Part shown: piece by piece, positions 26,957-36,575 of the stretch
How the letters are laid out: every line of letters starts with the position of its first letter
Position numbering within the stretch: position 1 is the stretch's first letter
NCBI GenBank assembly: GCA_027493935.1
Contig: JAOSJV010000001.1
Coordinates: 1,178,001 to 1,242,000 of the forward strand
Source of the DNA: Burkholderiales bacterium
GTDB taxonomy: Bacteria > Pseudomonadota > Gammaproteobacteria > Burkholderiales > SG8-39
Direction of reading: 5' to 3'
DNA: 64,000 nt
Program-made: the position numbers and the translations under genes
The notes under the pieces: generated by a model
The model's input: only the letters and a program-made list of their open reading frames with translations
The model's database searches: none
Told to the model about the DNA's origin: nothing

Positions 26957-27628
26957 ATGAGCTTCGAGGGTTCCGCCGCTGCCCGAAAGCGCATCCTAGC
27001 CCGCATCCGCCGCGCGCAGGGCCGCGGGGCGAGCCGCCCTTCCGAGGCCGAGCTCGAGGCGGTCGAGACCTACCTGCGCGCGCACCCGCGCGGGCCGGCA
27101 CCGCGGCAGGGGGAGGAGCCGGTGGCGCGGTTCCGCGCACGCGCCGAGGCGATGCAGACGACCACCGACCTCGTCGAACGCTGGGCGGAGGTTCCGCCGG
27201 CGGTCGCCCGCTATCTCGACGCGAACGGATTGCCGGCTGCCGGCTGCGTCTGGCCGCAGCTCGCGCAGCTCGACTGGGCGGGCGCGGGCCTCGCGCTCGA
27301 GGGCCGCGAGGCGCACGGCGAGGATCCGGTCGGCGTGACCGGCGCGTTCGCCGGTATCGCCGAGACAGGCACCGTGATGCTCGTGTCCGGGCCGGAGACG
27401 CCGGCCAGCGTGAGCCTGCTGCCCGAGACCCATGTCGCCGTCGTGGTTGCAGAGCGGATCGTCGCGCACATGGAGGACGCCTGGGATCTCGCGCGCCGCG
27501 AGCTCGGTGCGCTGCCCCGGGCGGTGAACTTCATCTCCGGACCGTCGCGCACCGGCGACATCGAGCAGGTTATCATCCTCGGCGCGCATGGCCCGTACCG
27601 CGTGCACCTGATCGTGGTGCGCACCTGA
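26957..27628 (+). CDS. LutC/YkgG-family (LUD domain) protein
   Basis: A 223-residue protein of the LUD family. The C-terminal half carries the typical GITGAFAGIAETGT-like segment (VGVTGAFAGIAETGTVMLVSG, residues 114-134), LLPETHVAVV and SGPSRTGDIEQVIILGAHGP. LutC is one of three components of the LutABC lactate oxidation complex, but lutA and lutB are not next to it. It may serve a remote LutAB or act separately. Confidence 0.88.
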   Translation: MSFEGSAAARKRILARIRRAQGRGASRPSEAELEAVETYLRAHPRGPAPRQGEEPVARFRARAEAMQTTTDLVERWAEVPPAVARYLDANGLPAAGCVWPQLAQLDWAGAGLALEGREAHGEDPVGVTGAFAGIAETGTVMLVSGPETPASVSLLPETHVAVVVAERIVAHMEDAWDLARRELGALPRAVNFISGPSRTGDIEQVIILGAHGPYRVHLIVVRT

Positions 27629-27717
27629 GCGCGGTCTGTGCCTGATCCGCGCTCGCGGCGCCGTGCATGCGCGGCGAGCGCAGGGGAACGCCGGAGACTC
27701 CGCAGAATCACAGGCGA

Positions 27718-28923
27718 ATGACCGACTTCTTCTTCCTGCCGGCTTGGCCGATCGCGATGCCGCAGCTCTTCTGGCTGGGCGTGCTGCTGCTCGCGGCGAC
27801 CGCCCTCGGCGAGCTGCTCGACCGCTGGCTCCGCCTGCCGCGGATCCTCGGCTACGTCATCGCCGGCGCCCTGCTCGGCCCGGAGGTGAGCGGCCTTCTC
27901 ACCGAAAGTGCGGTGCAGGGCCTGACGCCGCTCCTGGATGTCGCGATGGGCATCGTGCTGTTCGAGCTCGGCAGCCGCGTCGACCTGCGCTGGCTGCGGC
28001 GCAATCCGTGGCTGCTCGTCACCAGCGTGCTCGAGTCGGCGTTCGCCTTCGGCGCGGTGTACGCCATCCTGGCGGTGGTCGGCACCAAGCCGCTCGTCGC
28101 CGCCGCGGCCGCCGCAATCGCCGTCGCCACGTCGCCGGCGGTGGTGCTCGCGGTGTCGAAGGAGATGCGCGCGCAGGGCCAGGTCACCGAGCGGCTGCAG
28201 CTCTTCACCGCGCTCAACTCGGTGTACTCGTTCGTGGCGTTCGCGATGCTCTTCGCCTGGCTGCACCTTGAGGCGCGCGGCGGCATCGCCCTCGTCGCGA
28301 TGCATCCGCTCTACCTGGTGCTCGGGTCGATCGCGCTCGCCGCGGCTGCGGCGGCCGCGCTGCTCGCCGCGCTCGAGCGCCTGGGTCCACGCGGCGACGT
28401 GCAGACCATCGCTGCGCTCGGCGTGGTGGTCGTCGCGGTCGCGGTCGCGATGGCGTTGAACCTGTCGGTCGTCATGGCGCTGCTCGGCATGGGCATCCTG
28501 ACGCGCGCGCTGGACCGCAACCGCCGGTTCCTCGCCGTGTCGTTCGGCTACGTGGGGCAGCTCTTCATCATGGCGCTGTTCGCGCTGACCGGCGCGGCGC
28601 TGAAGCTGGATCTGGCGGCGACCGCCCTCGCCGCGGGGCTCGGCATCGCCGCCGCGCGCGCCCTCGGCAAGGCGGTGCCGGTGATCGCTCTTGCCAAGCC
28701 GAGCGGCCTTTCGTACCGCAAGGCCTCGCTCGTATCGGTCGGGCTGCTGCCGATGTCCGGCGTGGCGGTGGTGATGGCGCGCGAGGCGGCGTCGATCTGG
28801 CCGAGCTTCGGGCCGCAGCTGGGCGCGGTGGTACTGGCCGCGGTGCTGATCCTGGAGCTGCTCGGGCCGCTCGCGGTGCAGTTCGCGCTGCGCCGTTCCG
28901 GCGACGCGGCGGACGCGGAGTGA
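27718..28923 (+). CDS. Kef/CPA2-type monovalent cation:proton antiporter, membrane domain only
   Basis: A 401-residue protein with about eleven to twelve hydrophobic helices and the CPA2 hallmarks LPRILGYVIAGALLGPE (residues 40-56), ELGSRVDLRWLRR and ATSPAVVLAVSKEMRAQ. Unlike KefB/KefC it lacks the cytoplasmic RCK (TrkA-N) domain, so glutathione gating is not encoded in this chain. It is followed after three bases by the YbdK gene, a glutathione-pathway-like ligase, and the two are likely co-transcribed. Confidence 0.88.
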   Translation: MTDFFFLPAWPIAMPQLFWLGVLLLAATALGELLDRWLRLPRILGYVIAGALLGPEVSGLLTESAVQGLTPLLDVAMGIVLFELGSRVDLRWLRRNPWLLVTSVLESAFAFGAVYAILAVVGTKPLVAAAAAAIAVATSPAVVLAVSKEMRAQGQVTERLQLFTALNSVYSFVAFAMLFAWLHLEARGGIALVAMHPLYLVLGSIALAAAAAAALLAALERLGPRGDVQTIAALGVVVVAVAVAMALNLSVVMALLGMGILTRALDRNRRFLAVSFGYVGQLFIMALFALTGAALKLDLAATALAAGLGIAAARALGKAVPVIALAKPSGLSYRKASLVSVGLLPMSGVAVVMAREAASIWPSFGPQLGAVVLAAVLILELLGPLAVQFALRRSGDAADAE

Positions 28924-28926
28924 ACG

Positions 28927-30108
28927 ATGGAACCCACCATCGAATCGCGTAGGGAGCCGGCGCACGCGGGCGGCGAAGCGGCCGCGAGCGATGCGCTCGA
29001 GTTCACGCAGTCCGCGCCGCTCTCGATCGGCGTCGAGCTCGAGCTGCAGCTGGTGGAGACGCGCCGCTGCGACCTCACCCGCGCGGCCTCGGACCTGATC
29101 GCGCTGGTCGAGCGGCGGCCGCACCCGGGCGAGGTGAAGCCGGAGATCACCGAGAGCATGATCGAGGTGGCGACCGGCGTCCATCATCGCTACGATACGC
29201 TCGCCGCCGAGCTCCTCGCCATGCGCGACGCGCTCGGCGCCGCCGCCGAGAAGCTCAACGTTCTCGTGTGCGGCGGAGGCGCGCATCCGTTCCAGCACTG
29301 GCCGGAGCGGCAGATCTACGACCGGCCGCGCTTTCGCCACCTCTCCGACCTCTACGGCTATCTCGCGAAGCAGTTCACGGTCTTCGGCCAGCACATCCAC
29401 ATCGGCTGCCCGCACGGCGACGATGCGCTCTACCTCGTCCACTCGCTCGCGCGCTACGTTCCGCACTTCGTCGCGTTCGCCGCCTCCTCGCCGTACTCGC
29501 AGGGGGCGGACACGCAGTTCGAGTCGGCGCGCCTGAACGCGGTCTCCGCGTTCCCGCTCTCGGGGCGGGCGCCGTTCGTGCTGCGCTGGAGCGAGTTCAA
29601 CGAGTACTTCGCCAAGATGCGCCGGCTCGGCGTGGTCGAGAGCATGAAGGACTTCTACTGGGACATCCGGCCGAAGCCCGAGTACGGCACTGTCGAGATC
29701 CGGGTGTGCGACACGCCGCTCACGGCCGAGCGCGCGGCCGCGCTCGCGGCCTATGCGCAGACGCTCGCGCGCTACCTGCTGATCGAGCGGCCGGTGCAGC
29801 TCGCCGAGGACCTGCTGCTCACCTACTCCTACAACCGCTTCCAGTCCTGCCGCTTCGCCTTCGATGGCGACTTCATCGATCCGGTGTCGCAGAAGCACGC
29901 GAGCCTGCGCGACGAGATCGCCGCGACGATGGAGCGGCTCGAGCCCCACGCGCGCGAGCTCGAGACCGAGGAGCCGCTCGCCGCGCTCGCGCAGATGGCG
30001 CGCGAGAATGCGAGCGACGCCCGCTGGATGCGCAGCCGCTACCAGCTCACCGGGTCGCTGCACGACCTCGTCTGGCAGCAGTGCCGAAGGTGGCGCGGGG
30101 AGGTGTGA
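28927..30108 (+). CDS. ybdK: YbdK-type carboxylate-amine ligase (GCS2 family)
   Basis: A 393-residue enzyme related to glutamate-cysteine ligase type 2. The family stretch LSIGVELELQLVETRR is at residues 31-46, KPEITESMIEVATGVH at 75-90, and HIHIGCPHGDDALYLVHSL near 155. E. coli YbdK has weak gamma-glutamylcysteine ligase activity, and its real substrate is unknown. Followed by a class-I amidotransferase-like gene, it may make a gamma-glutamyl compound that the neighbour hydrolyses. This is inference from order only. Confidence 0.9.
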   Translation: MEPTIESRREPAHAGGEAAASDALEFTQSAPLSIGVELELQLVETRRCDLTRAASDLIALVERRPHPGEVKPEITESMIEVATGVHHRYDTLAAELLAMRDALGAAAEKLNVLVCGGGAHPFQHWPERQIYDRPRFRHLSDLYGYLAKQFTVFGQHIHIGCPHGDDALYLVHSLARYVPHFVAFAASSPYSQGADTQFESARLNAVSAFPLSGRAPFVLRWSEFNEYFAKMRRLGVVESMKDFYWDIRPKPEYGTVEIRVCDTPLTAERAAALAAYAQTLARYLLIERPVQLAEDLLLTYSYNRFQSCRFAFDGDFIDPVSQKHASLRDEIAATMERLEPHARELETEEPLAALAQMARENASDARWMRSRYQLTGSLHDLVWQQCRRWRGEV

Positions 30109-30130
30109 GCGCCGCGCCGCAGGCCGCGCC

Positions 30131-30919
30131 ATGACCCGGCGCCGGCCGCTGCGGGTCGGGCTCTCGGCGCGGCTGATGCACGAGCCGCCGGCCGAGCTCG
30201 GTTTCCGCGGCAAGACCCTGCAGTATCTCGAGGAGTCGGTCGCGCACTGGATCATGTCGCAGGGCGCGCTCGTCTTCATGGTGCCGACCATCGAGAGCGG
30301 AGCCGAAGTGCGGCGCGCGGCGGTGCACGTCTCGGACTACGTGCGCGAGATCGACGCGCTGGTCCTGCAGGGCGGCGCCGACGTGAGCCCGCGCAGCTAC
30401 GGCGAGGAGCCGCTGCAGCCCGAGTGGTCGGGCGACCGCGTACGCGACCTGTACGAGATCGAGCTCCTGTGGGAGTGCGTGATCCAGGGCAAGCCGGTGT
30501 TCGGCGTCTGCCGCGGCGAGCAGATCATCAACGTTGCGCTCGGCGGCACGCTCTACCAGGACATCGCGACGCAGCTCCCGGACGCGATACGCCACGTCGA
30601 CCGCACGGTCTACGACGAGCTCGTGCACGAGATCGCGATCGAGCCGGGATCGCTCCTCGCGCGGCTCTACCCCGACACCGCCGGCGCGCGCGTGACCAGC
30701 ATCCACCACCAGTGCGTCAAGGCGCTCGGCAACGGCCTCGTGGTCGAGGCGCGCTCGCCGGTGGACGGCGTGATCGAGGCGATCCGCTACACCGGTGCCG
30801 GCGATGTGACCGGCGTTCAGTGGCACCCGGAGTTCCACCACCCGGGGGAGCGCATGCTTCTCGACAGCGGCCCGCTCCTGATCGACTTCCTGCGCCGCGC
30901 GGAGGAGCGGCGCGGCTGA
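30131..30919 (+). CDS. Peptidase C26/gamma-glutamyl hydrolase-like class-I glutamine amidotransferase
   Basis: A 262-residue class-I GATase. The nucleophile is in [22 protein letters not shown] (Cys near residue 125) and the His/Glu pair in [10 protein letters not shown]. An upstream oxyanion segment [13 protein letters not shown] is typical of the PuuD/gamma-glutamyl-GABA hydrolase branch. It probably hydrolyses a gamma-glutamyl amide. It starts 22 bases after ybdK on the same strand. The following 244 bases (30920-31163) hold no gene and no clear regulatory signal beyond the phosphoketolase ribosome site. Confidence 0.88.
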   Translation: MTRRRPLRVGLSARLMHEPPAELGFRGKTLQYLEESVAHWIMSQGALVFMVPTIESGAEVRRAAVHVSDYVREIDALVLQGGADVSPRSYGEEPLQPEWSGDRVRDLYEIELLWECVIQGKPVFGVCRGEQIINVALGGTLYQDIATQLPDAIRHVDRTVYDELVHEIAIEPGSLLARLYPDTAGARVTSIHHQCVKALGNGLVVEARSPVDGVIEAIRYTGAGDVTGVQWHPEFHHPGERMLLDSGPLLIDFLRRAEERRG

Positions 30920-31163
30920 CGCGCCGCGCATCGATCGGGGCGGGGCGTCGATGCGAGCCCGACGTGTGCGCCCGGCCGGTGCCGCGCGGCGCGGCGCATG
31001 GGCGGTCGGGGCGGGCGCCGGCGCCGCGGCGTCTGGACGGGAACCTCTCGCGCCGATTGCGGCCTCACCTGTGGCGCTCCCCGGCGCCGCGGGTTATGGC
31101 GCCCGACGAATCCGGAACGGCTCTCAACCGCAGCCGGTCCCCCCTTTGCACGGAGGCCCCGAC

Positions 31164-33570
31164 ATGCCGCGAACGGATCGTCCATCCGAGACCCGAGCAA
31201 CGAGCGCCGGACCACTCTCGACCGACGCGCTGTGCGCCATCGACGCGTACTGGCGCGCGGCGAACTACCTTTCGGTCGGCCAGATCTACCTGCTCGACAA
31301 TCCGCTCCTGCGCGAGCCGCTCGCGCCCGAACACGTCAAGCGGCGCCTGCTCGGCCACTGGGGCACGACTCCCGGATTGAACTTCGTCTACGCGCATCTG
31401 AACCGCGTCATCCGCGCGCGCGAGCTCGACATGATCTACATCACCGGGCCCGGGCACGGCGGTCCGGCGCTCGTGGCGAACGTCTATCTCGAGGGCACCT
31501 ACAGCGAGGTGTATCCGCATGTGTCGCAGGACGCCGAAGGCATGCGGCGCCTGTTCAAGCAGTTCTCGTTTCCGGGCGGCGTGCCGAGCCACGTCGCGCC
31601 CGAGACGCCAGGCTCGATCCACGAGGGCGGCGAGCTCGGCTACGCGCTCGCGCATGCCTACGGCGCGGTATTCGACAACCCCGAGCTCGTCGCCGCCTGC
31701 GTCATCGGCGACGGCGAGGCCGAGACCGGTCCGCTCGCCGCGGCCTGGCATTCGAACAAGTTCCTCAACCCGGCGACCGACGGCGCCGTGCTGCCGATCC
31801 TGCACCTCAACGGCTACAAGATCGCCAGTCCGACGCTGCTCGCGCGCATCGGCCGCGAGGAGCTCGAGAGCCTGCTCGCCGGCTACGGCCACCGGCCGTA
31901 CTTCGTCGAGGGGTCGGACCCCGCGGCGATGCATCAGGCGATGGCCGCGGCGCTCGACCAGGCGCTGGACGAGATCCGCGAGATCCAGCACACCGCGCGC
32001 GCGAAGCGCGGCATGTCGCTGCGGCCGCGCTGGCCGATGATCGTGCTTCGCACGCCCAAAGGGCTGGACCGGACCGAAGGCGGTCGACGGCAAGAAGACC
32101 GAGGATTTCTGGCGCAGCCACCAGGTGCCCTTCGGCGACACCGCGACCAATCCGGCGCACCTTCGCCTGCTCGAGGAGTGGTTGCGCGGCTACCGGCCCG
32201 AGGAGCTCTTCGACGAGCAGGGCGCGCTCGTGCCGCAGCTCGGCGCGCTGGCGCCGGCCGGCGCGCGCCGCATGGGCGCCAACCCGCACGCGAACGGCGG
32301 GCAGCTGCTGAAGCCGCTGCGCCTGCCCGATTTCCGCGATTACGCGGTGAGCGTGCCGCGACCGGGCCACGCCAGCGCAGAGGCGACGCGCGTGCTCGGC
32401 AAGTTCCTGCGCGACGTGATGAAGGCGAACGGCGCGCGCCGCAACTTCCGCGTGTTCGGGCCCGACGAGACCGCGTCCAACCGGCTCGGCGATCTGTTCG
32501 AGGTCACCGACCGCGCCTGGCTCGCCGAGCGCCTGCCCGAGGACGAGCATCTCGCGCCCGACGGCCGGGTCATGGAAATCCTCTCCGAGCACACCTGCCA
32601 GGGCTGGCTCGAGGGCTACCTCCTCACCGGGCGGCACGGCTTCTTCTCCTGCTACGAGGCGTTCATCCACATCGTCGACTCGATGTTCAACCAGCACGCG
32701 AAGTGGCTCAAGGTGACCACCAAGGAGATTCCCTGGCGCCAGCCGATCGCCTCGCTCAACTACCTGCTCACCTCGCACGTGTGGCGCCAGGACCACAACG
32801 GGTTCAGCCACCAGGACCCGGGATTCATCGACCACGTGGTGAACAAGAAGGCCGACATCATCCGCGTCTTCCTGCCGCCGGACGCCAACACGCTGCTCTA
32901 CGTCGCCGACTGGTGCCTGAGGAGCCGCGACTTCGTCAACGTGATCGTGGCCGGCAAGCAGGCGCAGGCGCAGTGGCTGGACATGGACGCCGCGGTCAAG
33001 CACTGCACCGCCGGCATCGGAATCTGGGAATGGGCGTCTAACGACATCGGCGCGCAGCCCGACGTCGTGATGGCCTGCGCCGGCGACGTACCGACGCTCG
33101 AGACGCTCGCCGCGGTAGCGCTCCTGCGCGAGCACCTGCCGCAGATCCGGGTGCGGGTCGTGAACGTCGTGGACCTGATGACTTTGCAGCCGCGCGAGGA
33201 GCATCCGCACGGGCTCGCCGACCGCGACTTCGATGCGCTCTTCACCACCGACAGGCCGATCATCTTCGCTTATCATGGCTATCCGTGGCTGATTCACCGG
33301 CTGACGTACCGCCGCACCAATCATGCGAACCTGCACGTGCGTGGCTACAAGGAGGAGGGCACTACGACGACGCCGTTCGACATGACCGTGCTGAATGATC
33401 TCGACCGGTACCATCTTGTGGGCGACGTGATCGACCGGGTGCCGAAACTGGGCTACCTGGCGGCGTACGTGAAGCAGAAGTTGCGCGACAAGCTGATCGA
33501 GCATCGCCAGCACATCACGCGCACCGGCGAGGACATGCCCGAGGTGCGCGACTGGCAGTGGCCGGGCTGA
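31164..33570 (+). CDS. xfp: Phosphoketolase (XFP family), frameshifted
   Basis: A thiamine-diphosphate enzyme splitting xylulose-5-P and/or fructose-6-P to acetyl-P, 801 residues when repaired. The N-terminus shows [28 protein letters not shown] and [20 protein letters not shown]. The ThDP motif [22 protein letters not shown] is near residue 185. The pyrimidine domain and C-terminus ([16 protein letters not shown] [33 protein letters not shown]) are intact. One G too many in 32061-32063 separates LRTPKG from [25 protein letters not shown] precedes the ATG. The partner acetate kinase or Pta is not nearby. Confidence 0.94.
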
Positions 33571-33647
33571 ACCGTCGTCCGACCCCGCAGCGCATGCGTG
33601 TCGAGGTGCGACTGCACTCGCGCGGGAGGGGTATCCAACGGCCGGGT

Positions 33648-33687
33648 GGGAAGGGAAGCATCCCAACCCTTTCCCCGGGCTCCTTTT
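33648..33687 (+). terminator. Possible terminator after phosphoketolase
   Basis: GGGAAGGG (33648-33655) can pair with CCCTTTCCC (33667-33675) with one bulged T, over an 11-base loop. A CCTTTT tract lies a few bases further on (33682-33687). The distance between stem and T-run is longer than ideal, so this is weak. The rest of the 217-base spacer (33571-33787) holds no gene and ends with the AAAGGAGAG ribosome site of the next gene. Confidence 0.3.
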
Positions 33688-33787
33688 GCGTTGCGGGGAT
33701 GTCTGACAGGGGAGCCCCTCCCCCGTAGTTCTTACGATTCCCCTTGCACGCAGAAGCCTGGCGGCTGCGCCGCGGAAAGGAGAGAGC

Positions 33788-34249
33788 ATGGCAAGCACCT
33801 GGATAGTGGTCGCCGACAGCAGCTCGGCGCGGATCTTCGCGGCGCCGACGCCGACCGGGGGACTCGAGGAGCTCGAGTCGTTTGCGCATCCCGAGGGCAG
33901 GATGCGCGCGCAGGAGCTCACCAGCGACCTGCCGGGCCGCGCGTTCGACAGCGTGGGCGCCGGACGCCACGCGATGGAGAGCGAGGTCGGGCCGCGCGCG
34001 CAGGCGACCACCGTGTTCGCCCGGCGGCTCGCGGCGCACGTCGGGTCGGCGCGCGCGCGCGGCGAGATCGAGCGCGTACTGGTCGCGGCCCCGCCCGAGT
34101 TCCTCGGCCGGCTGCGCGACGCGCTTGACGACGCCACCCGCCGCGCGGTGGAGGCCGAGTTCCCGCTCAACCTGGTGAAGCTCTCGGCGGCGCAGATCCG
34201 CGCCCGCCTGCCGGAGAAGCTGTACTCGACCCTGGCGCCGCGCGGCTGA
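33788..34249 (+). CDS. Host-attachment family protein (PF10116-like)
   Basis: A 153-residue protein beginning STWIVVADSSSARIFAA, the hallmark of the 'protein required for attachment to host cells' family. It has a conserved FARRLAAHVGSAR segment, then LVAAPPEFLGRLRDAL, resembling an eRF1-like/archaeal peptide-release fold. The family name comes from one plant-associated system and does not prove an attachment role. Such genes are common beside stress and low-oxygen genes in proteobacteria. Confidence 0.85.
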   Translation: MASTWIVVADSSSARIFAAPTPTGGLEELESFAHPEGRMRAQELTSDLPGRAFDSVGAGRHAMESEVGPRAQATTVFARRLAAHVGSARARGEIERVLVAAPPEFLGRLRDALDDATRRAVEAEFPLNLVKLSAAQIRARLPEKLYSTLAPRG

Positions 34250-34273
34250 CGCACGACGCGTTCCGACGCCCGC

Positions 34274-35290
34274 ATGTCCGAGTTGCGACAGGATCCGGTC
34301 ACGCGCGACTGGGTGATCATCAACCCGGAGCGCGCGTCGCGTCCGCACGACGCGCCTGGCGCCGCGCCGGCCGGGTGCCCGTTCTGTCCCGGCAACGAAT
34401 CGCGCACGCCGGACGCGGTCGAGACCCTCGCCGGCCCGGACGGGCGCTGGCTCGTGCGCGCGGTGCCCAATCGCTACCCGGTGCTGCGCAGCCAGCCCGC
34501 CGCGGCCGGCGACGGCGCGCCCGCGCCGGCCGATCCGCTCTGGCGGCGGCTCGCGGCATACGGGCACCACGAGGTCATCGTCGAGACGCCGGACCACGGC
34601 GCCCCGCTCGGCCGCATGCCGCGCGAGCAGGCGCGCCGCGTGCTCGAGATGTACGTCCGCCGCGCGCGCGCGCTCGCCGCGGGCGACGGCGTCCTGCGCC
34701 AGATCGTGCTGTTCCGCAACCACGGGGCGCGCGCCGGAACGAGCCTCGTCCATCCGCACTCGCAGATCGTCGCGACGCCGGCGGTGGCGCCGGAGACGCG
34801 CCGCCGCGTGATGGACGAGATCGCGTTCTACGACGAGACCGGCTGCTGCGCCATGTGCCGCACCGTGGCGCGCGAGCGCGCGGCCGGCACGCGCATCGTG
34901 CTCGAGACCGCGCGCTTCGCGACCATCGCGCCGTATGCCTCGCGCGCGCCGTACCACCTGCAGGTCGTCCCGCTGCGCCACGCGCCCGCGTTCCCCGAGA
35001 TCGAGGCGGCCGAGCTCGACGACCTCGCCGGACACCTGACGCGCGTGCTCGGCGCACTCGGCGCGCGGCTTGGCGACCCGCACTACAACCTGGTCGTCTC
35101 GAGTCCGCCGCTCGACCTCGTCCATCGCGCCGCGAGCTACTGGTTCGTCGAGATCCTGCCGCGCCTCACCACACCGGCGGGCTTCGAGCTCGGCTCGCGC
35201 ATCGTCGTCAACGTCCAGCCGCCCGAGCGCGCCGCCGCGGAGCTGCGCGCGGCGCTCGGCGCGGCCGCCGCACCTGCGGGAGGAATCTGA
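34274..35290 (+). CDS. galT: Galactose-1-phosphate uridylyltransferase family (HIT superfamily)
   Basis: A 338-residue nucleotidyltransferase. Zinc-type cysteines are visible in CPFCPGNE (residues 35-42) and CAMC (about 198), and the catalytic HxH is in LVHPHSQIVATP (about residue 158). GalT transfers UMP between UDP-glucose and hexose-1-P. The immediate downstream treT, which consumes an NDP-glucose, suggests that this enzyme may supply or recycle UDP-/ADP-glucose for trehalose synthesis rather than serve galactose catabolism, as no galK or galE is present. Confidence 0.88.
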   Translation: MSELRQDPVTRDWVIINPERASRPHDAPGAAPAGCPFCPGNESRTPDAVETLAGPDGRWLVRAVPNRYPVLRSQPAAAGDGAPAPADPLWRRLAAYGHHEVIVETPDHGAPLGRMPREQARRVLEMYVRRARALAAGDGVLRQIVLFRNHGARAGTSLVHPHSQIVATPAVAPETRRRVMDEIAFYDETGCCAMCRTVARERAAGTRIVLETARFATIAPYASRAPYHLQVVPLRHAPAFPEIEAAELDDLAGHLTRVLGALGARLGDPHYNLVVSSPPLDLVHRAASYWFVEILPRLTTPAGFELGSRIVVNVQPPERAAAELRAALGAAAAPAGGI

Positions 35291-36574
35291 ATGGAGAAGT
35301 GCTTCCGGCCGCTGCGCATGGAGCAGTACGAGGCGCTGATCGGCGCCGAGGCGGTCGAGCGCATTATGCGCAAGGCGGACCGCCTGCGCGACCTGCGCGC
35401 GATCAACGTCAGCTCGACGTTCTACGGTGGCGGCGTCGCCGAGATCCTCTCGTCGCTCACGCTGGTGCAGCGGGCGATCGGCATCCGCGCCGACTGGCGA
35501 CTGATCCAAGGCAGTCCCGACTTCTTCAGCGTCACCAAGAAGCTGCACAACGCGTTGCAGGGTGGCGATATCAACTGAGCGAGCTGAAGAAGGAGATCTA
35601 CGAGGAGGTCAACTTCCAGAACGCTATCCGGATGGCAGTCGAGGCCGACGTCGTCGTGGTGCACGACCCGCAGCCATTGCCGCTCGTCACGCACTACCGG
35701 CGCAACTGCCCATGGGTTTGGCGCTGCCACGTCGACCTGTCGCAGCCGAACGCCGAGGCCTGGCGGTACCTGCGCGGGTTCGTCGACGAGTACGACGCGA
35801 TGGTCGTCTCGCTGCCGGAGTACGCGCAGGAGGTCGGCGTGCCACAGCTCTTCTTCATGCCGGCGATCGACCCCTTCTCGATCAAGAACCGCGATCTCTC
35901 GGCGGGCGAGATCGAGGACCGGCTCGGGCACTACGGCATCCCGGACGACCTGCCGATCGTGGCCCAGATCTCGCGCTTCGACCGCTGGAAGGATCCGCAG
36001 GGCGTGATCGACGCCTTCAAGCTCGCGCGCAAGCAGGTCGACGCCACGCTGGTGCTGCTCGGCAACGTCGCCACCGACGATCCCGAGGGCCAGGAAGTGT
36101 TCGAGTCGCTGCTCGAGTGCAAGGAGGAGCGCATCCTGATCCTCACCGCGGAGGACAGCGCGCTCGTGAACGCGCTGCAGCGCCACGCGGCGGTGGTGCT
36201 GCAGAAGTCGCTGCGCGAGGGGGTTCGGACTGACGGTCACCGAGGCGATGTGGAAGGGCACCGCGGTCATCGGCGGCGACTGCGGCGGCATCCGTCACCA
36301 GATCGAGGACGGCAGGAACGGATTTCTCGTGTCCTCGGTCGCGCAGGCGGCCGAGCGCATCGTCGAGCTCGTGCGCGACGCCGACTTGCGGCGCCGCCTC
36401 GGCGAGGCCGCGCGCGAGACGGTGCGCGCGAGGTTCCTCATGAGCCGGCTGGCCGAGCAGTACCTGGATCTCTTCGCTGCGTTCGAGCCGCGCTATGCGC
36501 TCAACCATCCGCGCGGCGGGGGCAGGCTGGAGTACGTGCCGCCGGGCGGGCGGCGACCGGAAAAGGCGGGGTGA
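35291..36574 (+). CDS. treT: Trehalose synthase TreT (GT4 family), two frameshifts
   Basis: A glycosyltransferase joining NDP-glucose and glucose to trehalose, 427 residues when repaired. The N-terminal Rossmann domain has INVSSTFYGGGVAEILSSL and DWRLIQGSPDFFSVTKKLHNALQG. The C-terminal domain has ISRFDRWKDPQGVIDAF and TEAMWKGTAVIGGDCGGIRHQI, the NDP-sugar site. Two single-base errors offset each other: a missing C at 35575/35576 creates a TGA (35576-35578) after GGDIN, and an extra G lies in 36219-36223 before FGLTVTEAMWK. The start directly abuts the galT stop, so the two are coupled. Confidence 0.92.
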
Positions 36575-36575
36575 C

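Noticed and set aside
35291..36574. Programmed ribosomal frameshifting in treT and other genes
   Set aside because: The shifts occur in both directions, in unrelated genes, without a consistent slippery heptamer or downstream stem. Base-level errors explain them more simply.
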